DNA of 64,000 nt. Origin: Agrobacterium tumefaciens str. B6. Its GTDB lineage: Bacteria > Pseudomonadota > Alphaproteobacteria > Rhizobiales > Rhizobiaceae. Positions 1-9,500 of this stretch are shown one piece after another (within the stretch, counting starts at the first letter, position 1; each line of letters begins with the position of its first letter). The notes beneath the pieces are model-generated. The model saw nothing but the letters and a program-made list of their open reading frames with translations, did no database searches and was not told where the DNA came from. A program made the position numbers and the translations under genes. Location: the NCBI RefSeq assembly GCF_001541315.1, contig NZ_LMVK01000023.1:434001-498000 (forward strand). Reading direction: 5' to 3'.

Positions 1-112
1 AGGTTGGCGGGTAGACCATACGGAAGAGCGCGCGCCACATGTCTCCCGCTGCCGCCGGCACGGTCGCGGACTTCGATAGCAACGCCGAAAACAGACTTTC
101 ACCAGCACCCAT
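1..112 (-). CDS. ComF-like phosphoribosyltransferase family protein, 5' end only
   Basis: Reading the minus strand from an ATG at 112 gives an open frame that leaves the window at base 1. The 37 visible residues begin MGAGESLFSALLSK and end ALFRMVYPPT. A hydrophobic helix followed by a 'VYPPxC' turn is how ComF/GntX proteins begin, just before a zinc-binding CxxC pair and the phosphoribosyltransferase domain, which lie outside the window. It is divergent from the methyltransferase gene at 256, with about 140 bases between them, a neighbourhood I recall from related alphaproteobacteria. ComF proteins take part in DNA uptake in some bacteria, but the role here is not known. The identity rests on a short N-terminus only. 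Confidence 0.6.
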   Translation of the reverse strand, partial: MGAGESLFSALLSKSATVPAAAGDMWRALFRMVYPPT

Positions 113-255
113 GAGGTTGACTTTACCGCTGAACGGGTGCCTTTGCGAGAGCGATAGTTCCGTCCCGTCACCGGGAGAACGATGCCCGCAGCGGCATGAC
201 AGTAACGATACGGCCCGCCGATCCCGAAGGCGTTTGAGGCCGAGCAGGCAAGACG

Positions 256-1137
256 ATGGATATTCTCTTTGACCAGGCCCTGATCGAACAAAACCGTCAC
301 CGGGCGTGGGCCAGACGCGATGACAAGGCCCTGTTTCTTCTCGATATGGCGGCCGAAGAGCTGGCCGACAGGCTCGCCATCGTCGAGCGCCAGTTCGAGA
401 CCGCGATCGAACTTCATGGCGGAACCGGCGTCACCGCCCGACGCCTGGCGGAGACCGGCAAGGTCGATACCATTCGCCGTATCGAAACCGAGAGTTCTTT
501 TGCGACGGATGCAAATATTCCCGAGGCCGCTTCCATGGAGCATCTGCCGCTTGAGGAGGCCTCCGCCAATCTCATCGTCTCACCACTTGCCCTGCATCTG
601 ACCAACGACACCCCCGGTGCGCTGATCCAGATCCGGCGGGCATTAAAACCGGACGGCCTGTTTCTCGGCGCCATTCCCGGCAGCGGCACCCTGCAGGAAC
701 TGCGCGATGTGCTGCTGACCGCAGAGGCCGAACTGACCGGGGGCGCAAGTCCGCGTGTCATTCCCTTCGCCGATGTGCGCGATGTCGGCGCGCTTTTGCA
801 GCGCGCCGGGTTTGCGCTTCCCGTTACCGATGCGGAAAGCTACACGGTTCGTTACGATTCTATTTTTCCGCTGATGCGGGACCTGCGCGCCATGGGCATG
901 GCCAACCCGCTGGCAAGCCGCAGCAGAAAACCGCTCAACCGCGCCTTTTTCCTGCGCGCAGCGGAGCTTTACGCCGAGCGCTATTCAGATCCTGACGGGC
1001 GGATAAGGGCGACATTTTCCATTATTTACGTATCAGGCTGGGCCCCGCACGAAAGCCAGCAGAAACCGCTAAAGCCCGGCTCCGCCAAGGTGCGGCTTGC
1101 CGATGCCTTGAAGACAACAGAGGTGAAGCTGTCCTGA
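256..1137 (+). CDS. SAM-dependent methyltransferase, NDUFAF5/BioC-like
   Basis: A 293-residue class I SAM-dependent methyltransferase. The N-terminus (FDQALIEQNRHRAW) and the 'EELADRLAIVERQF' segment are typical of the bacterial relatives of the mitochondrial complex I assembly factor NDUFAF5. Residues around 50-60 (ELHGGTG) form the nucleotide-binding glycine loop, and 'ANLIVSPLALHLTNDTPGAL' sections correspond to motif IV onwards. The substrate is unknown; in mitochondria the family member hydroxylates an arginine of complex I, so annotation as a methyltransferase is by fold. ATG start at 256 follows a purine-rich stretch. It converges with the Flp pilin gene, with only about 10 bases between the stops. 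Confidence 0.85.
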   Translation: MDILFDQALIEQNRHRAWARRDDKALFLLDMAAEELADRLAIVERQFETAIELHGGTGVTARRLAETGKVDTIRRIETESSFATDANIPEAASMEHLPLEEASANLIVSPLALHLTNDTPGALIQIRRALKPDGLFLGAIPGSGTLQELRDVLLTAEAELTGGASPRVIPFADVRDVGALLQRAGFALPVTDAESYTVRYDSIFPLMRDLRAMGMANPLASRSRKPLNRAFFLRAAELYAERYSDPDGRIRATFSIIYVSGWAPHESQQKPLKPGSAKVRLADALKTTEVKLS

Positions 1138-1147
1138 GCGATCAGCC

Positions 1148-1324
1148 CTACAGGTTCGACTGGGCAAAAGTATCTACGATGAACTGAAACACGGCATTGA
1201 TATTGCTGCTGATGTTGCCTGCGCCAGCGATGAGGGCGGCGGAGAGCAGCCCCACGATCAAGCCGTATTCAACGGCTGTCGCACCGTCTTCGTTTTTGCA
1301 AAAATTGATAAAAAAATGCAGCAC
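1148..1324 (-). CDS. Flp/Fap-type IVb pilin, orphan
   Basis: A small protein of 58 residues with the class III prepilin layout: a short basic leader (LHFFINFCKNEDG), the processing-site motif G-ATAVEYG with Glu five residues after the cleavage position, then a hydrophobic helix (LIVGLLSAALIAGAG) and a short tail. Flp pilins are cleaved by a TadV-type peptidase and assembled by the Tad machinery. I chose the GTG at 1324, preceded by GGGGA seven bases upstream; another in-frame GTG lies at 1342. No cpa/tad assembly genes are adjacent, so this is an isolated pilin copy. Confidence 0.8.
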   Translation of the reverse strand: MLHFFINFCKNEDGATAVEYGLIVGLLSAALIAGAGNISSNINAVFQFIVDTFAQSNL

Positions 1325-1435
1325 AGGATATTCCCCATCCACCGGTGCGTTCCGACAACCGGCATCTGCCCTGTTGAAATCAACACTATCCTAGGTCGGC
1401 GATGTGAGAAATCCGTTACCGTTGATGGTAAACGA

Positions 1436-1750
1436 TCAGCAACCGCTCTCGTTGCTGTAACCCGTGACCACGCAGGGCATCTCCGGCATCGGCTGGGTGA
1501 TGCTGCGACGAATGGAATAGGTCTTGCCGACATCGGTCTTCTTGATGGAGCCCGTGCTGATCATGTCGTAATTTTCGGGAAACTGCGCCACGCGCGTGGA
1601 AGATTTTCCGGCAAGCATGGGGGTGATGATCAGGGAAAGGGCGATAACCGCCGTGCCAAAAAGCAGCGCCACATTGAGCACGCCGGTGCGACGGGATTTG
1701 TTGGAATACAAATGACGACCTTCCACCGTCTTCCAGAAATCCTCGTTCAT
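1436..1750 (-). CDS. Hypothetical membrane-anchored protein
   Basis: A 104-residue protein starting MNEDFWKTVEGRHLY with one clear transmembrane segment (VLNVALLFGTAVIALSLIITPML, roughly residues 25-47) and a C-terminal tail of about 55 residues predicted outside the cytoplasm, ending with two cysteines (MPCVV and SGC). ATG at 1750 has an AGGTTGGTC sequence just upstream. I do not recognise the family. It lies upstream of, and in the same direction as, the Flp pilin gene about 110 bases away, so a role with the pilus is possible but not shown. Confidence 0.6.
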   Translation of the reverse strand: MNEDFWKTVEGRHLYSNKSRRTGVLNVALLFGTAVIALSLIITPMLAGKSSTRVAQFPENYDMISTGSIKKTDVGKTYSIRRSITQPMPEMPCVVTGYSNESGC

Positions 1751-1910
1751 GACCAACCTCGTCTCGCGCAGTTTACCGCTTCTTTAGCTTAACAATCTGC
1801 CAGAGGGTGCTGAACGATCTCTTAACACAGCCCCGTTTTGGTACGGCAAAGCGCTGGCAACAGGGCATTTTCACGAAGCTGTGACGGGATGACCTTACAA
1901 GGGCGGATAG

Positions 1911-1933
1911 ATCCTCGGGACAGGCCCGAGGAT
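1911..1933. repeat. Palindromic intergenic repeat unit
   Basis: In the 279-base gap between the membrane protein and mutT there is a perfect 9-bp inverted repeat, ATCCTCGGG / CCCGAGGAT, with loop ACAGG. From memory, very similar 'CCTCGGG-loop-CCCGAGGATGACG' palindromes are scattered through Agrobacterium and Brucella intergenic regions. No U-run follows, so an intrinsic terminator is less likely than a dispersed repeat. The rest of the gap shows nothing I can name. Confidence 0.5.
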
Positions 1934-2029
1934 GACGTCATATTGAGGCGAGACAGCCTCGCACTCGACAACTACGTTACTCGACAGGCTGATCTTTACC
2001 CGATCGCGCGCAAACGCCACGCCGCCAGC

Positions 2030-2443
2030 TTACAGCAGATCCTGCAGGAAAGGGATGAGCGGCTCATCGGCCGGCGGCATGGGGTAATCGCGCAGAGCCT
2101 GCGGCTTTACCCATTTCAGCGCCTGCCCTTCCCGGCCATGCGCAATGCCCTCATAACGGCGGCACACGTAAAGCGGCATCAGGAGGTGAAAGGTCTCATA
2201 GGTGTGGCTGGCGAAAGTCAGCGGTGCAAGGCAGGCGACCTTGGTCTTGATGCCCAGTTCTTCGTCCAGCTCGCGAACAAGGGTTTCCTCGGGCGTCTCA
2301 CCGTGCTCCACCTTGCCGCCCGGAAACTCCCACAGGCCAGCAAGCGACTTGCCTTCAGGACGCTGCGCCAGAAGGATGCGCCCATCCCGATCGAGGAGCG
2401 CACAGGCGGCGACCAGCAGAATCTTCTTGCCCGCTTCGCTCAT
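2030..2443 (-). CDS. mutT: MutT-type NUDIX hydrolase (8-oxo-dGTP diphosphatase)
   Basis: A 137-residue protein, the usual MutT length. The Nudix box is intact: G43 x5 E49 x7 R57-E58-L-D-E61-E62-L-G64, which holds the metal-binding glutamates. The upstream 'AQRPEGKSLAGLWEFPGGK' matches the MutT subfamily. MutT hydrolyses oxidised guanine nucleotides such as 8-oxo-dGTP to the monophosphate, preventing A:T to C:G transversions. Its ATG overlaps the stop codon of the GNAT gene by four bases (ATGA), so the two are translationally coupled at the end of the argJ operon. Confidence 0.9.
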   Translation of the reverse strand: MSEAGKKILLVAACALLDRDGRILLAQRPEGKSLAGLWEFPGGKVEHGETPEETLVRELDEELGIKTKVACLAPLTFASHTYETFHLLMPLYVCRRYEGIAHGREGQALKWVKPQALRDYPMPPADEPLIPFLQDLL

Positions 2444-3216
2444 TTTTCGTCAACCTTGCGCCAGTAGCGATAGAGGTAGGCATCGGTGAAACCGAATTTT
2501 TCATAAAGCGCGATTGCGGGCACATTTGTCGAGACGACCTGCAACCAGGCGCTTTTGGCACCGCTGATCCGTGCCCAACGCAGCGCCGACGCCAGAATCT
2601 GCGTACCGAGGCCCTTCTGGCGCTGCGACTTGTCAACGTCGAGCGACAGGATGCCGGCAAGATCGTTATCCTGCACGCAGATCACAGTCGCAAGCGGGCT
2701 GCCTTCAACTTCCTCGTTGATGAACAGGCCGAGCGTCGGCTTGATCGAACTAACGATTTCTGCGATCGCTGATCGCTGGGCCGGGTCGCTATCGCTGACC
2801 TTGATGCTCGCCTCGACAAAACGGCCGATATCGTGGCTCGGCAGGCTGACCAGCGTTTCCGGCAGTTCCATGCCGGTAAGATCAGCCGTCATGACCCTGA
2901 CCTCTTCGACCATGGACCAGCCGTCCTTGACCAGAAAGTCCTTGAGTTGCGGCGGCATCAGCGTCGTTTCACGCACCACCAGCGGACGGCCGAAATCCTC
3001 GAAGCGCTTGCGTGCCTTTTCCAGCCGCACGGCGCTGTTTCCGTAGTCGGAAGGGTCGAGCGGCACCACGCAGTTGATCCGCTTGGAGGGATGCGAGCCT
3101 GTGAGGCGGATTTGCCAGCTGCCGTCATAAATCACCGACGAGGCAGGCCATGCCCGGAAGCTGACGGCTTCCAGACGGCGAACCAGCGGCAGATTGACGG
3201 CCTTGTTGTCCTGCAT
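2440..3216 (-). CDS. GNAT family N-acetyltransferase
   Basis: A GNAT-fold acetyltransferase of about 258 residues. The acetyl-CoA binding signature lies near the C-terminus (SLDVDKSQRQKGLGTQIL, the R-x-x-G-x-G/A loop) followed by the usual 'IALYEKFGF' segment. The N-terminal 120 residues form a separate, less conserved half. I selected ATG 3216 because GGAG stands eight bases before it; an in-frame TTG at 3231 is possible. It sits between argJ and mutT, and its stop overlaps the mutT start. The acceptor substrate is unknown; the argJ linkage does not by itself point to arginine metabolism. Confidence 0.85.
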   Translation of the reverse strand: MQDNKAVNLPLVRRLEAVSFRAWPASSVIYDGSWQIRLTGSHPSKRINCVVPLDPSDYGNSAVRLEKARKRFEDFGRPLVVRETTLMPPQLKDFLVKDGWSMVEEVRVMTADLTGMELPETLVSLPSHDIGRFVEASIKVSDSDPAQRSAIAEIVSSIKPTLGLFINEEVEGSPLATVICVQDNDLAGILSLDVDKSQRQKGLGTQILASALRWARISGAKSAWLQVVSTNVPAIALYEKFGFTDAYLYRYWRKVDEK

Positions 3217-3234
3217 TCTCTTCGGCTCCAACGG

Positions 3235-4476
3235 TCAGCTCCGGTAGTCGCCGTTGATCGCAACATATTCCTTGGTGAGATCACAGGTCCAGACGGTGGC
3301 CTTGCCCTGACCGAGACCAATATCCACCTTCACCGGAATGTCTTCGAGACGCATCACCGCGGTCGTCTCCGCTTCCGAATAATCCGGATCGCGCTCACCA
3401 TTCACGGCCACGCGCACGCCGCCGAACCAGATCGCGAGACGGTCGCGGTCTGCCATTTCGCCGGATTTGCCGACGGCCATGACGACACGGCCCCAATTGG
3501 CGTCTTCGCCGGCAACCGCGGTCTTCACCAGCGGCGAATTGGCGATGGAAAGGGCGATCTTCTTGGCGGCGGCATCGTTTTCCGCGCCAGTGACAGTGAC
3601 TTCCACCATCTTGCGCGCGCCTTCGCCGTCGCGAACAACCTGCAGGGCCAGATCCTTGAGGAGATCGTTGAGAGCGACGCGGAAGCCGGCAAGGCGCTCG
3701 TCGTCGGCGCTCGTCACCTTCACCTGGCCGTCTTCAGCTGCCGCACCCGTGGCAAACAGCATCAGCGTGTCGGAGGTGGAGGTGTCGCTGTCGACCGTCA
3801 CGGAATTGAAGGTCGGGCCGACACCGGCCGAAAGCAGCGCCTGCAGGGCTGCCGGCTCAATGTCCGCATCCGTCACCACGAAGGAGAGCATCGTCGCCAT
3901 GTCGGGCGCGATCATGCCGGCACCCTTGGCGATACCGTTGATGGTAACGATGACGCCGCCGATTTCGGCAGTGCGGGTCGAAACCTTGGGATAGGTATCG
4001 GTCGTCATGATCGCCTTGGCGGCTTCCTGCCAGAAATCGGCTTCGGCCATACCGTTCATATCGCCCAGAACACCGGCGAATTTGGTGGCGTCCAGCGGCT
4101 CGCCGATCACGCCGGTCGACGCCAGAAATACCTCGTTTTCGGAGCAACCGACGGCAGCGGCGGCGGATTTCGCCGTCAGCTCGGTGGCCGCCTTGCCCTT
4201 GACGCCCGTAAAGGCATTGGCGTTACCGGAATTGACCACCACGGCACGCGCCACGCCGCCGCCGAGATTGGTGCGGCAGAAATCAACCGGGGCAGACGGG
4301 CATTTTGACTTGGTGAAGACGCCGGCGACACTTGCAGGCGTGTCGAACACCATCAGCAGAACATCCGTGCGGTTCTTGTATTTGATGCCGGCGGCGGCCG
4401 TCGCCATGCGAACACCGCGCAGCGCGGGCATGTCGGGATAGGATTTCGGAGCGAGCGGGGAAACGGCAACGGACAT
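3235..4476 (-). CDS. argJ: Bifunctional ornithine acetyltransferase / N-acetylglutamate synthase ArgJ
   Basis: A 413-residue ArgJ. It transfers the acetyl group from N-acetylornithine to glutamate (the arginine acetyl cycle) and in bifunctional forms also makes N-acetylglutamate from acetyl-CoA. The self-cleavage site is visible as MAT-ML at Ala194-Thr195; the new N-terminal threonine is the nucleophile. The conserved NSGNANA segment is at residues 82-88 and the C-terminus ends [10 protein letters not shown], typical of the family. Whether it is mono- or bifunctional cannot be read from the sequence. It lies directly downstream of the parvulin gene and is followed by GNAT and mutT. Confidence 0.96.
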   Translation of the reverse strand: MSVAVSPLAPKSYPDMPALRGVRMATAAAGIKYKNRTDVLLMVFDTPASVAGVFTKSKCPSAPVDFCRTNLGGGVARAVVVNSGNANAFTGVKGKAATELTAKSAAAAVGCSENEVFLASTGVIGEPLDATKFAGVLGDMNGMAEADFWQEAAKAIMTTDTYPKVSTRTAEIGGVIVTINGIAKGAGMIAPDMATMLSFVVTDADIEPAALQALLSAGVGPTFNSVTVDSDTSTSDTLMLFATGAAAEDGQVKVTSADDERLAGFRVALNDLLKDLALQVVRDGEGARKMVEVTVTGAENDAAAKKIALSIANSPLVKTAVAGEDANWGRVVMAVGKSGEMADRDRLAIWFGGVRVAVNGERDPDYSEAETTAVMRLEDIPVKVDIGLGQGKATVWTCDLTKEYVAINGDYRS

Positions 4477-4527
4477 GGGAAGCGCCTGAAATTCTGGAAA
4501 GGAGGATCTGGGAATGCCTGAGATGAA

Positions 4528-4552
4528 ACGGGGCGGCCCATAGCCGCCCCGT
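4528..4552 (-). terminator. Hairpin between the parvulin gene and argJ
   Basis: A perfect 10-bp GC-rich stem, ACGGGGCGGC / GCCGCCCCGT, with a 5-base loop lies just past the stop of the parvulin gene. On the minus strand only TTTCATC follows, so the U-run is weak. It probably terminates or attenuates transcription from the parvulin gene before argJ. Confidence 0.55.
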
Positions 4553-4564
4553 AACCTGAATTTT

Positions 4565-5428
4565 TTACTGCTGCGGCTGAGCCTGCTGTTCCTTCGAGGC
4601 TTCGTCGTAGCCCTTCTTCAGCGTCTCATCCATGATTTCGATCTTCTGGTCAGCCTTTGCCTTCTCGATGAGGGCAACGTACTTGTCACGCATGACAAGC
4701 TGACGAACCTGCGGCTCGACCTGCTCGAAAGCCGGCGGCGGGGCGATGCGCTTGTCTTCCAGCTTGATGACGTGGAAGCCGAACTGCGTCTTCACCGGGG
4801 TCTTGGTGTAGGCGCCCTTTTCGAGGCCAAAAGCAGCTTCTTCGAATTCCGGAACCATGCGGCCCTTGCCGAACCAGCCGAGATCGCCGCCGTCATCCTT
4901 GTTGGAATCGGTCGACTTTTCCTTGGCGAGCGCGGCGAAATCCTTGCCCGAATCAAGCTGCTTGATGATGTCTTTCGCTTCGTCCTCGCTGGCGACGAGA
5001 ATGTGCGCGGCCTTGATTTCTTCTTCCTGCGGCAGGGCTGCGACTTCCTTGTCGTAGCGCGCCTTCACCTCGTCATTGGTGACGGCCTCGACCACATGCT
5101 TGCGGAAATAGGCGTTATGCAGCTCACGGTCCTGGATGAATTCCATGCGCTTCTTGAAATCTTCAGTCTTTTCCAGACCTTCGGCGCTGGCGTTCTTTAC
5201 CAGAAGCTTGACGTCGATCGCGCCGGAAAGAGCTGCGACCTTCTTCTGCTCGTCGGGAAGCTGCGCGAGCTGCGGATCGAGGTTGCTCATGGCGAGGTCG
5301 AGTTCGGACTGGTGGATTTCCAGATCGCCAACCTTGGCGACAACCTTGTCTTCCTGTGCGAAAGCCGGAAGCTGGAGGCCGAGCGTGGCCACAATCACCG
5401 CAGCCGCAATTTTATTATAGCGCAACAT
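4565..5428 (-). CDS. Parvulin-type peptidyl-prolyl cis-trans isomerase, secreted
   Basis: A 287-residue exported parvulin. The start at 5428 ([11 protein letters not shown]) has AAAGG seven bases upstream and gives a clean Sec signal peptide ending LPAFA-QED. An N-terminal SurA/PrsA-like helical arm (residues about 30-130) is followed by the parvulin domain with '[12 protein letters not shown]', '[21 protein letters not shown]' in parts, and '[12 protein letters not shown]'. These are the conserved isomerase segments. It probably assists folding of periplasmic and outer-membrane proteins. It is divergent from secA, with about 240 bases of shared promoter region, which fits a pairing of export and folding functions. 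Confidence 0.9.
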   Translation of the reverse strand: MLRYNKIAAAVIVATLGLQLPAFAQEDKVVAKVGDLEIHQSELDLAMSNLDPQLAQLPDEQKKVAALSGAIDVKLLVKNASAEGLEKTEDFKKRMEFIQDRELHNAYFRKHVVEAVTNDEVKARYDKEVAALPQEEEIKAAHILVASEDEAKDIIKQLDSGKDFAALAKEKSTDSNKDDGGDLGWFGKGRMVPEFEEAAFGLEKGAYTKTPVKTQFGFHVIKLEDKRIAPPPAFEQVEPQVRQLVMRDKYVALIEKAKADQKIEIMDETLKKGYDEASKEQQAQPQQ

Positions 5429-5670
5429 TTTGAACCTTTCGGGGACAATGCCGGCTCCAGACATGGTTTCCGGCTCTGAAAAAACTTCCAAACACCGGAT
5501 TGTGGCCATTCTGTAACGGGCAGAACCGTTGACATCATTTGCCCCCCCTCTTATCTGTCACGCAACCTCGCGTCCAGATACGTTGAAGGGCGAAGTCCGT
5601 CATTTGTGCTGAAAACAGCGTGACGGAGAAAAGCGCCCGGCAAAACGGAATTTCAGAAAGGGCCAGTAAG

Positions 5671-8388
5671 ATGGTCAGTCTCGGCGGTATAGCCCGCAAG
5701 TTGTTCGGTTCGGCAAATGATCGCCGCGTCCGCTCCTATAAAAGCAAGATCGCAGCCATCAATGCGCTGGAAGAGGCCACCAAGGCGCTCTCCGACGAAG
5801 CGCTGGCGGCCAAGACCGCCGAGTTCCGCCAGCAGCTGGCAGACGGCAAGTCGCTGGACGACCTGCTGATCCCGGCTTTTGCCGTGGCCCGCGAAGCATC
5901 GCGCCGTGTTCTCCACATGCGTCCCTTCGACGTGCAGCTGACGGGCGGTATGATCCTGCACGGCGGCGCCATCGCCGAAATGAAGACGGGTGAAGGCAAG
6001 ACGCTGGTGGCAACGCTTGCGGTCTACCTCAACGCGCTCGCCGGCAAGGGTGTGCATGTCGTTACCGTCAACGACTATCTTGCCCAGCGCGACGCCGCCA
6101 CCATGAGCAGGCTTTACCGCTTCCTCGGCCTCACCACCGGCGTCATTGTTCACGGGCTGGACGACGACCAGCGCCGCGAGGCCTATGCCTGCGACATCAC
6201 CTACGCGACGAACAACGAACTCGGCTTCGATTATCTGCGCGACAACATGAAATATGACCGCGCGCAGATGGTGCAGCGCGGCCACAACTACGCGATCGTC
6301 GACGAAGTCGACTCGATCCTGGTCGACGAGGCGCGCACGCCGCTCATCATTTCCGGCCCGCTGGACGACCGTTCCGATCTCTACAACACCATCGACGCCT
6401 TCATTCCGCTGCTGGCACCAGAAGATTACGAAATCGATGAGAAACAGCGCTCGGCCAACTTCTCCGAAGAAGGCACCGAAAAGCTCGAAAACCTGCTGCG
6501 GCAGGCGGGTCTCCTGAAGGGCGAATCGCTTTACGACGTCGAAAACGTCGCCATCGTCCATCACATCAACAATGCGCTGAAGGCCCACAAGCTCTTCACC
6601 CGCGACAAGGACTACATCGTCCGCAACGACGAGATCGTCATCATCGACGAGTTTACCGGCCGCATGATGCCGGGCCGCCGTTATTCCGAAGGTCAGCATC
6701 AGGCTCTCGAAGCCAAGGAAAAGGTGCAGATCCAGCCGGAAAACCAGACGCTTTCCTCCGTCACCTTCCAGAACTACTTCCGCATGTATGAAAAGCTGGC
6801 CGGCATGACCGGTACGGCCTCGACGGAAGCGGAAGAATTCGGCAACATCTACGGCCTCGACGTCATCGAGGTGCCGACCAACCTGCCGATCCAGCGTATC
6901 GACGAGGATGACGAGGTTTACCGCACCGGCGAGGAGAAGTTCCAGGCGATCATCACCGAGATCAAGGCGGCGCATGAACGCGGCCAGCCGGTTCTGGTGG
7001 GCACGACCTCCATCGAAAAGTCCGAGCTTCTTGCGCATATGCTGCGCCAGTCCGGTTTCTCCGACTTCCAGGTTCTGAACGCCCGTTACCACGAGCAGGA
7101 AGCCTATATCGTTTCGCAGGCCGGTGTTCCCGGCGCCGTCACCATCGCCACCAACATGGCCGGCCGCGGTACCGACATCCAGCTCGGCGGCAACGTCGAG
7201 ATGCGTCTGGAGCGCGAGCTGGAAGGCATGGAGCCGGGTCCGGAGCTTGACGCCAAGGAAGAGGCCATCCGCGCCGAGATCAAGGTGCTGAAGGAAAAGG
7301 CGCTCGCCGCCGGCGGTCTTTACGTCATCGCCACCGAACGCCATGAAAGCCGCCGTATCGACAACCAGCTGCGTGGTCGTTCCGGCCGTCAGGGCGACCC
7401 CGGCCGTTCGAAATTCTACCTGTCGCTCCAGGACGACCTGATGCGCATCTTCGGTTCCGAGCGCATGGACAGCATGTTGCAGAAGCTCGGCCTGAAGGAA
7501 GGCGAAGCAATCGTCCATCCGTGGATCAACAAGGCGCTGGAACGCGCCCAGAAGAAGGTCGAAGCCCGCAACTTCGAGACCCGCAAGAACCTTCTGAAAT
7601 ATGACGATGTGCTGAACGACCAGCGCAAGGTGATCTTCGACCAGCGTCTCGAGCTGATGGAAGCCGACAATATCGGCGAAACCGCAGCCGACATGCGCCA
7701 CGAAGTCATCGAAATGCTCGTCACCAAGCATGTTCCGGAAAATGCCTATGCCGAACAGTGGGATATTGCGGGCCTCAAGGCCGGCATCGCCCAGTTCCTG
7801 AACCTCGACCTGCCGGTAGAGGACTGGGCCAAGGAAGAGGGCATCGCCGAGGACGATATTCTTGAGCGCGTCACCGAGGCCGCCGACAAATACGCCGCCG
7901 AGCGCGCGGAACGTTTCGGCCCCGAGATCATGACCTATGTCGAACGTTCGGTCATTCTCCAGACGATCGACCATCTGTGGCGCGAACATATCGTCAATCT
8001 CGATCACCTCCGCTCCGTCGTCGGTTTCCGCGGTTATGCCCAGCGCGATCCGCTGCAGGAATACAAGGCGGAAGCCTTTGAACTGTTTCAGGCGCTGCTC
8101 GCCAATCTGCGCGAGGCCGTTACCGCCCAGCTGATGCGTGTGGAACTGGTGCAGCAGGAACCGCAGCAGCCGGAACTGCCGGAAATGACCGCGCATCATC
8201 TCGACCCCAATACGGGCGAAGATGAAATGGCGCAGGGCATGCAGCCCACGCCCGTCAATTTCGTGCCGGCCGAGGAACGCGATCCGAACAACCCCACCAC
8301 CTGGGGCCGTATCGGCCGCAACGAAATGTGCCCCTGCGGCTCCGGCAAGAAATACAAGCACTGCCACGGCGTTTACGAACAGGCGTAA
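5671..8388 (+). CDS. secA: Preprotein translocase ATPase SecA
   Basis: A full SecA of 905 residues starting [13 protein letters not shown]; the ATG at 5671 has an AAGG site and matches the conserved N-terminus better than the in-frame upstream ATG at 5620. Walker A is GEGKT (K110), Walker B is [15 protein letters not shown] (about 207-221), and the second nucleotide domain carries [14 protein letters not shown] and the [11 protein letters not shown] arginine-finger segment. The C-terminus has the SEC-C zinc motif [14 protein letters not shown], used for SecB and membrane binding. It drives ATP-dependent export through SecYEG. The gene is followed by an intrinsic terminator. Confidence 0.99.
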   Translation: MVSLGGIARKLFGSANDRRVRSYKSKIAAINALEEATKALSDEALAAKTAEFRQQLADGKSLDDLLIPAFAVAREASRRVLHMRPFDVQLTGGMILHGGAIAEMKTGEGKTLVATLAVYLNALAGKGVHVVTVNDYLAQRDAATMSRLYRFLGLTTGVIVHGLDDDQRREAYACDITYATNNELGFDYLRDNMKYDRAQMVQRGHNYAIVDEVDSILVDEARTPLIISGPLDDRSDLYNTIDAFIPLLAPEDYEIDEKQRSANFSEEGTEKLENLLRQAGLLKGESLYDVENVAIVHHINNALKAHKLFTRDKDYIVRNDEIVIIDEFTGRMMPGRRYSEGQHQALEAKEKVQIQPENQTLSSVTFQNYFRMYEKLAGMTGTASTEAEEFGNIYGLDVIEVPTNLPIQRIDEDDEVYRTGEEKFQAIITEIKAAHERGQPVLVGTTSIEKSELLAHMLRQSGFSDFQVLNARYHEQEAYIVSQAGVPGAVTIATNMAGRGTDIQLGGNVEMRLERELEGMEPGPELDAKEEAIRAEIKVLKEKALAAGGLYVIATERHESRRIDNQLRGRSGRQGDPGRSKFYLSLQDDLMRIFGSERMDSMLQKLGLKEGEAIVHPWINKALERAQKKVEARNFETRKNLLKYDDVLNDQRKVIFDQRLELMEADNIGETAADMRHEVIEMLVTKHVPENAYAEQWDIAGLKAGIAQFLNLDLPVEDWAKEEGIAEDDILERVTEAADKYAAERAERFGPEIMTYVERSVILQTIDHLWREHIVNLDHLRSVVGFRGYAQRDPLQEYKAEAFELFQALLANLREAVTAQLMRVELVQQEPQQPELPEMTAHHLDPNTGEDEMAQGMQPTPVNFVPAEERDPNNPTTWGRIGRNEMCPCGSGKKYKHCHGVYEQA

Positions 8389-8412
8389 GGCGCTTGTTAT
8401 CAGTCTGAAATC

Positions 8413-8448
8413 AATCGCCCGTAACCCGCGTTACGGGCGATTTTGTTT
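8413..8448 (+). terminator. Intrinsic terminator of secA
   Basis: A perfect 13-bp stem, AATCGCCCGTAAC / GTTACGGGCGATT, with a four-base loop (CCGC) followed by TTTGTTT. It lies about 25 bases past the secA stop. Confidence 0.9.
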
Positions 8449-8535
8449 GGGCCGGGTCATTGCGGGTGAGCCGACTGTTGACTGGTCTCGGCGCTTTCCA
8501 TAAGGGAGCCTGATCATTTTCTGGAAACTGCTTCC

Positions 8536-9429
8536 ATGGCCCCTCGCGATCTCGCCGCCTATATTTTTCTCGCGCTCGCGTGGGGAGTCTCTTTTCTGCT
8601 GCTTTTACAAGTCGTAGCTGCCTTCGGCTGGATCGGCGCCGTCACGCTTCGTTCGCTCATGACCGCTGCCGCCCTCTTTCTCATTGCGCGGACGGTCCGT
8701 CGAAAGCTGACATTCTCGGCCGGCTGGCGCGCCTTTACCGTCGTCGGTGCGACAACGGTCGCGGGGCAACTGATCGGCCTGTCCTACGCCACACCGCAGA
8801 TCGGCACCGCCATGGCTGCCATATTGGTGGCGACCATTCCGCTTTTTTCCATGCTCATCTCTCAGCTATGGGGTATTGAGCGTCTGACGCGCCAGGGCAT
8901 TGCCGGTCTCGTTATCGGTTTTGCCGGCATCGTCCTGCTTGTCGGTTTCCCCGCCGTTCCCGTTACAACCACCTTCATCATCGGCTGCGCCGCTGCTGTC
9001 GCCGCCTGCATCTGCGCGGCCTATGGCAGCAATTTTGCCAGCCGCCACCTGAAGGGCGTGGGTTCCTGGGAAATCACCATAGGCTCATTCCTGACAGGCG
9101 GCCTGATGACCCTGCCGCTTCTCTTGATGGTCCCATTGCCGAGAACACCTGATCTCATCGATTACGGTTATCTTTTGATACAGGCGGTGGTCATGAGCGG
9201 CCTTACCTACATCACCTATTTCAAGCTGGTCTCCTCGATCGGTGCGACCAAGGCGATCAGCGTTGAATTCGCCGTCACCGTCGTGGCGGTTCTCGTCGGT
9301 GCTTTGGTGCTGGATGAACCGCTTTCGCTTCCCCAGCTTTTCGGCGCCGGCATCATCATTTTGGGCTGTGCGCTGGTCCTTGACCTTATGCCCAAGAAAA
9401 AGGCTCCACCCACCCCTTCCGGTGCGTGA
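8536..9429 (+). CDS. EamA/DMT-superfamily transporter
   Basis: A 297-residue membrane protein with about ten hydrophobic helices and the two-repeat EamA layout of the drug/metabolite transporter superfamily. The first repeat starts LAAYIFLALAWGVSFLLLL and carries 'TAAALFLIARTVRRK'; the second closes with 'GALVLDEPLSLPQLFGAGIIILG', the usual C-terminal signature. Such proteins export small metabolites or amino acids; the substrate cannot be predicted. A basic tail (MPKKKAPPTPSGA) follows the last helix. It stands alone after the secA terminator. Confidence 0.85.
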   Translation: MAPRDLAAYIFLALAWGVSFLLLLQVVAAFGWIGAVTLRSLMTAAALFLIARTVRRKLTFSAGWRAFTVVGATTVAGQLIGLSYATPQIGTAMAAILVATIPLFSMLISQLWGIERLTRQGIAGLVIGFAGIVLLVGFPAVPVTTTFIIGCAAAVAACICAAYGSNFASRHLKGVGSWEITIGSFLTGGLMTLPLLLMVPLPRTPDLIDYGYLLIQAVVMSGLTYITYFKLVSSIGATKAISVEFAVTVVAVLVGALVLDEPLSLPQLFGAGIIILGCALVLDLMPKKKAPPTPSGA

Positions 9430-9500
9430 AGAGTTTATTAGCGTTTTCCACCAATAGTCGTGCTGGTCATTGCTGATCGCGTTTGCGGCACGGGGGAAAA

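Noticed and set aside
5653..8367. Very long open frame on the minus strand opposite secA
   Set aside because: It is antisense to an unmistakable secA in a GC-rich genome, where the complementary frame is often free of stops. Its composition (long runs of Val, Asp, His) is unlike a real protein.
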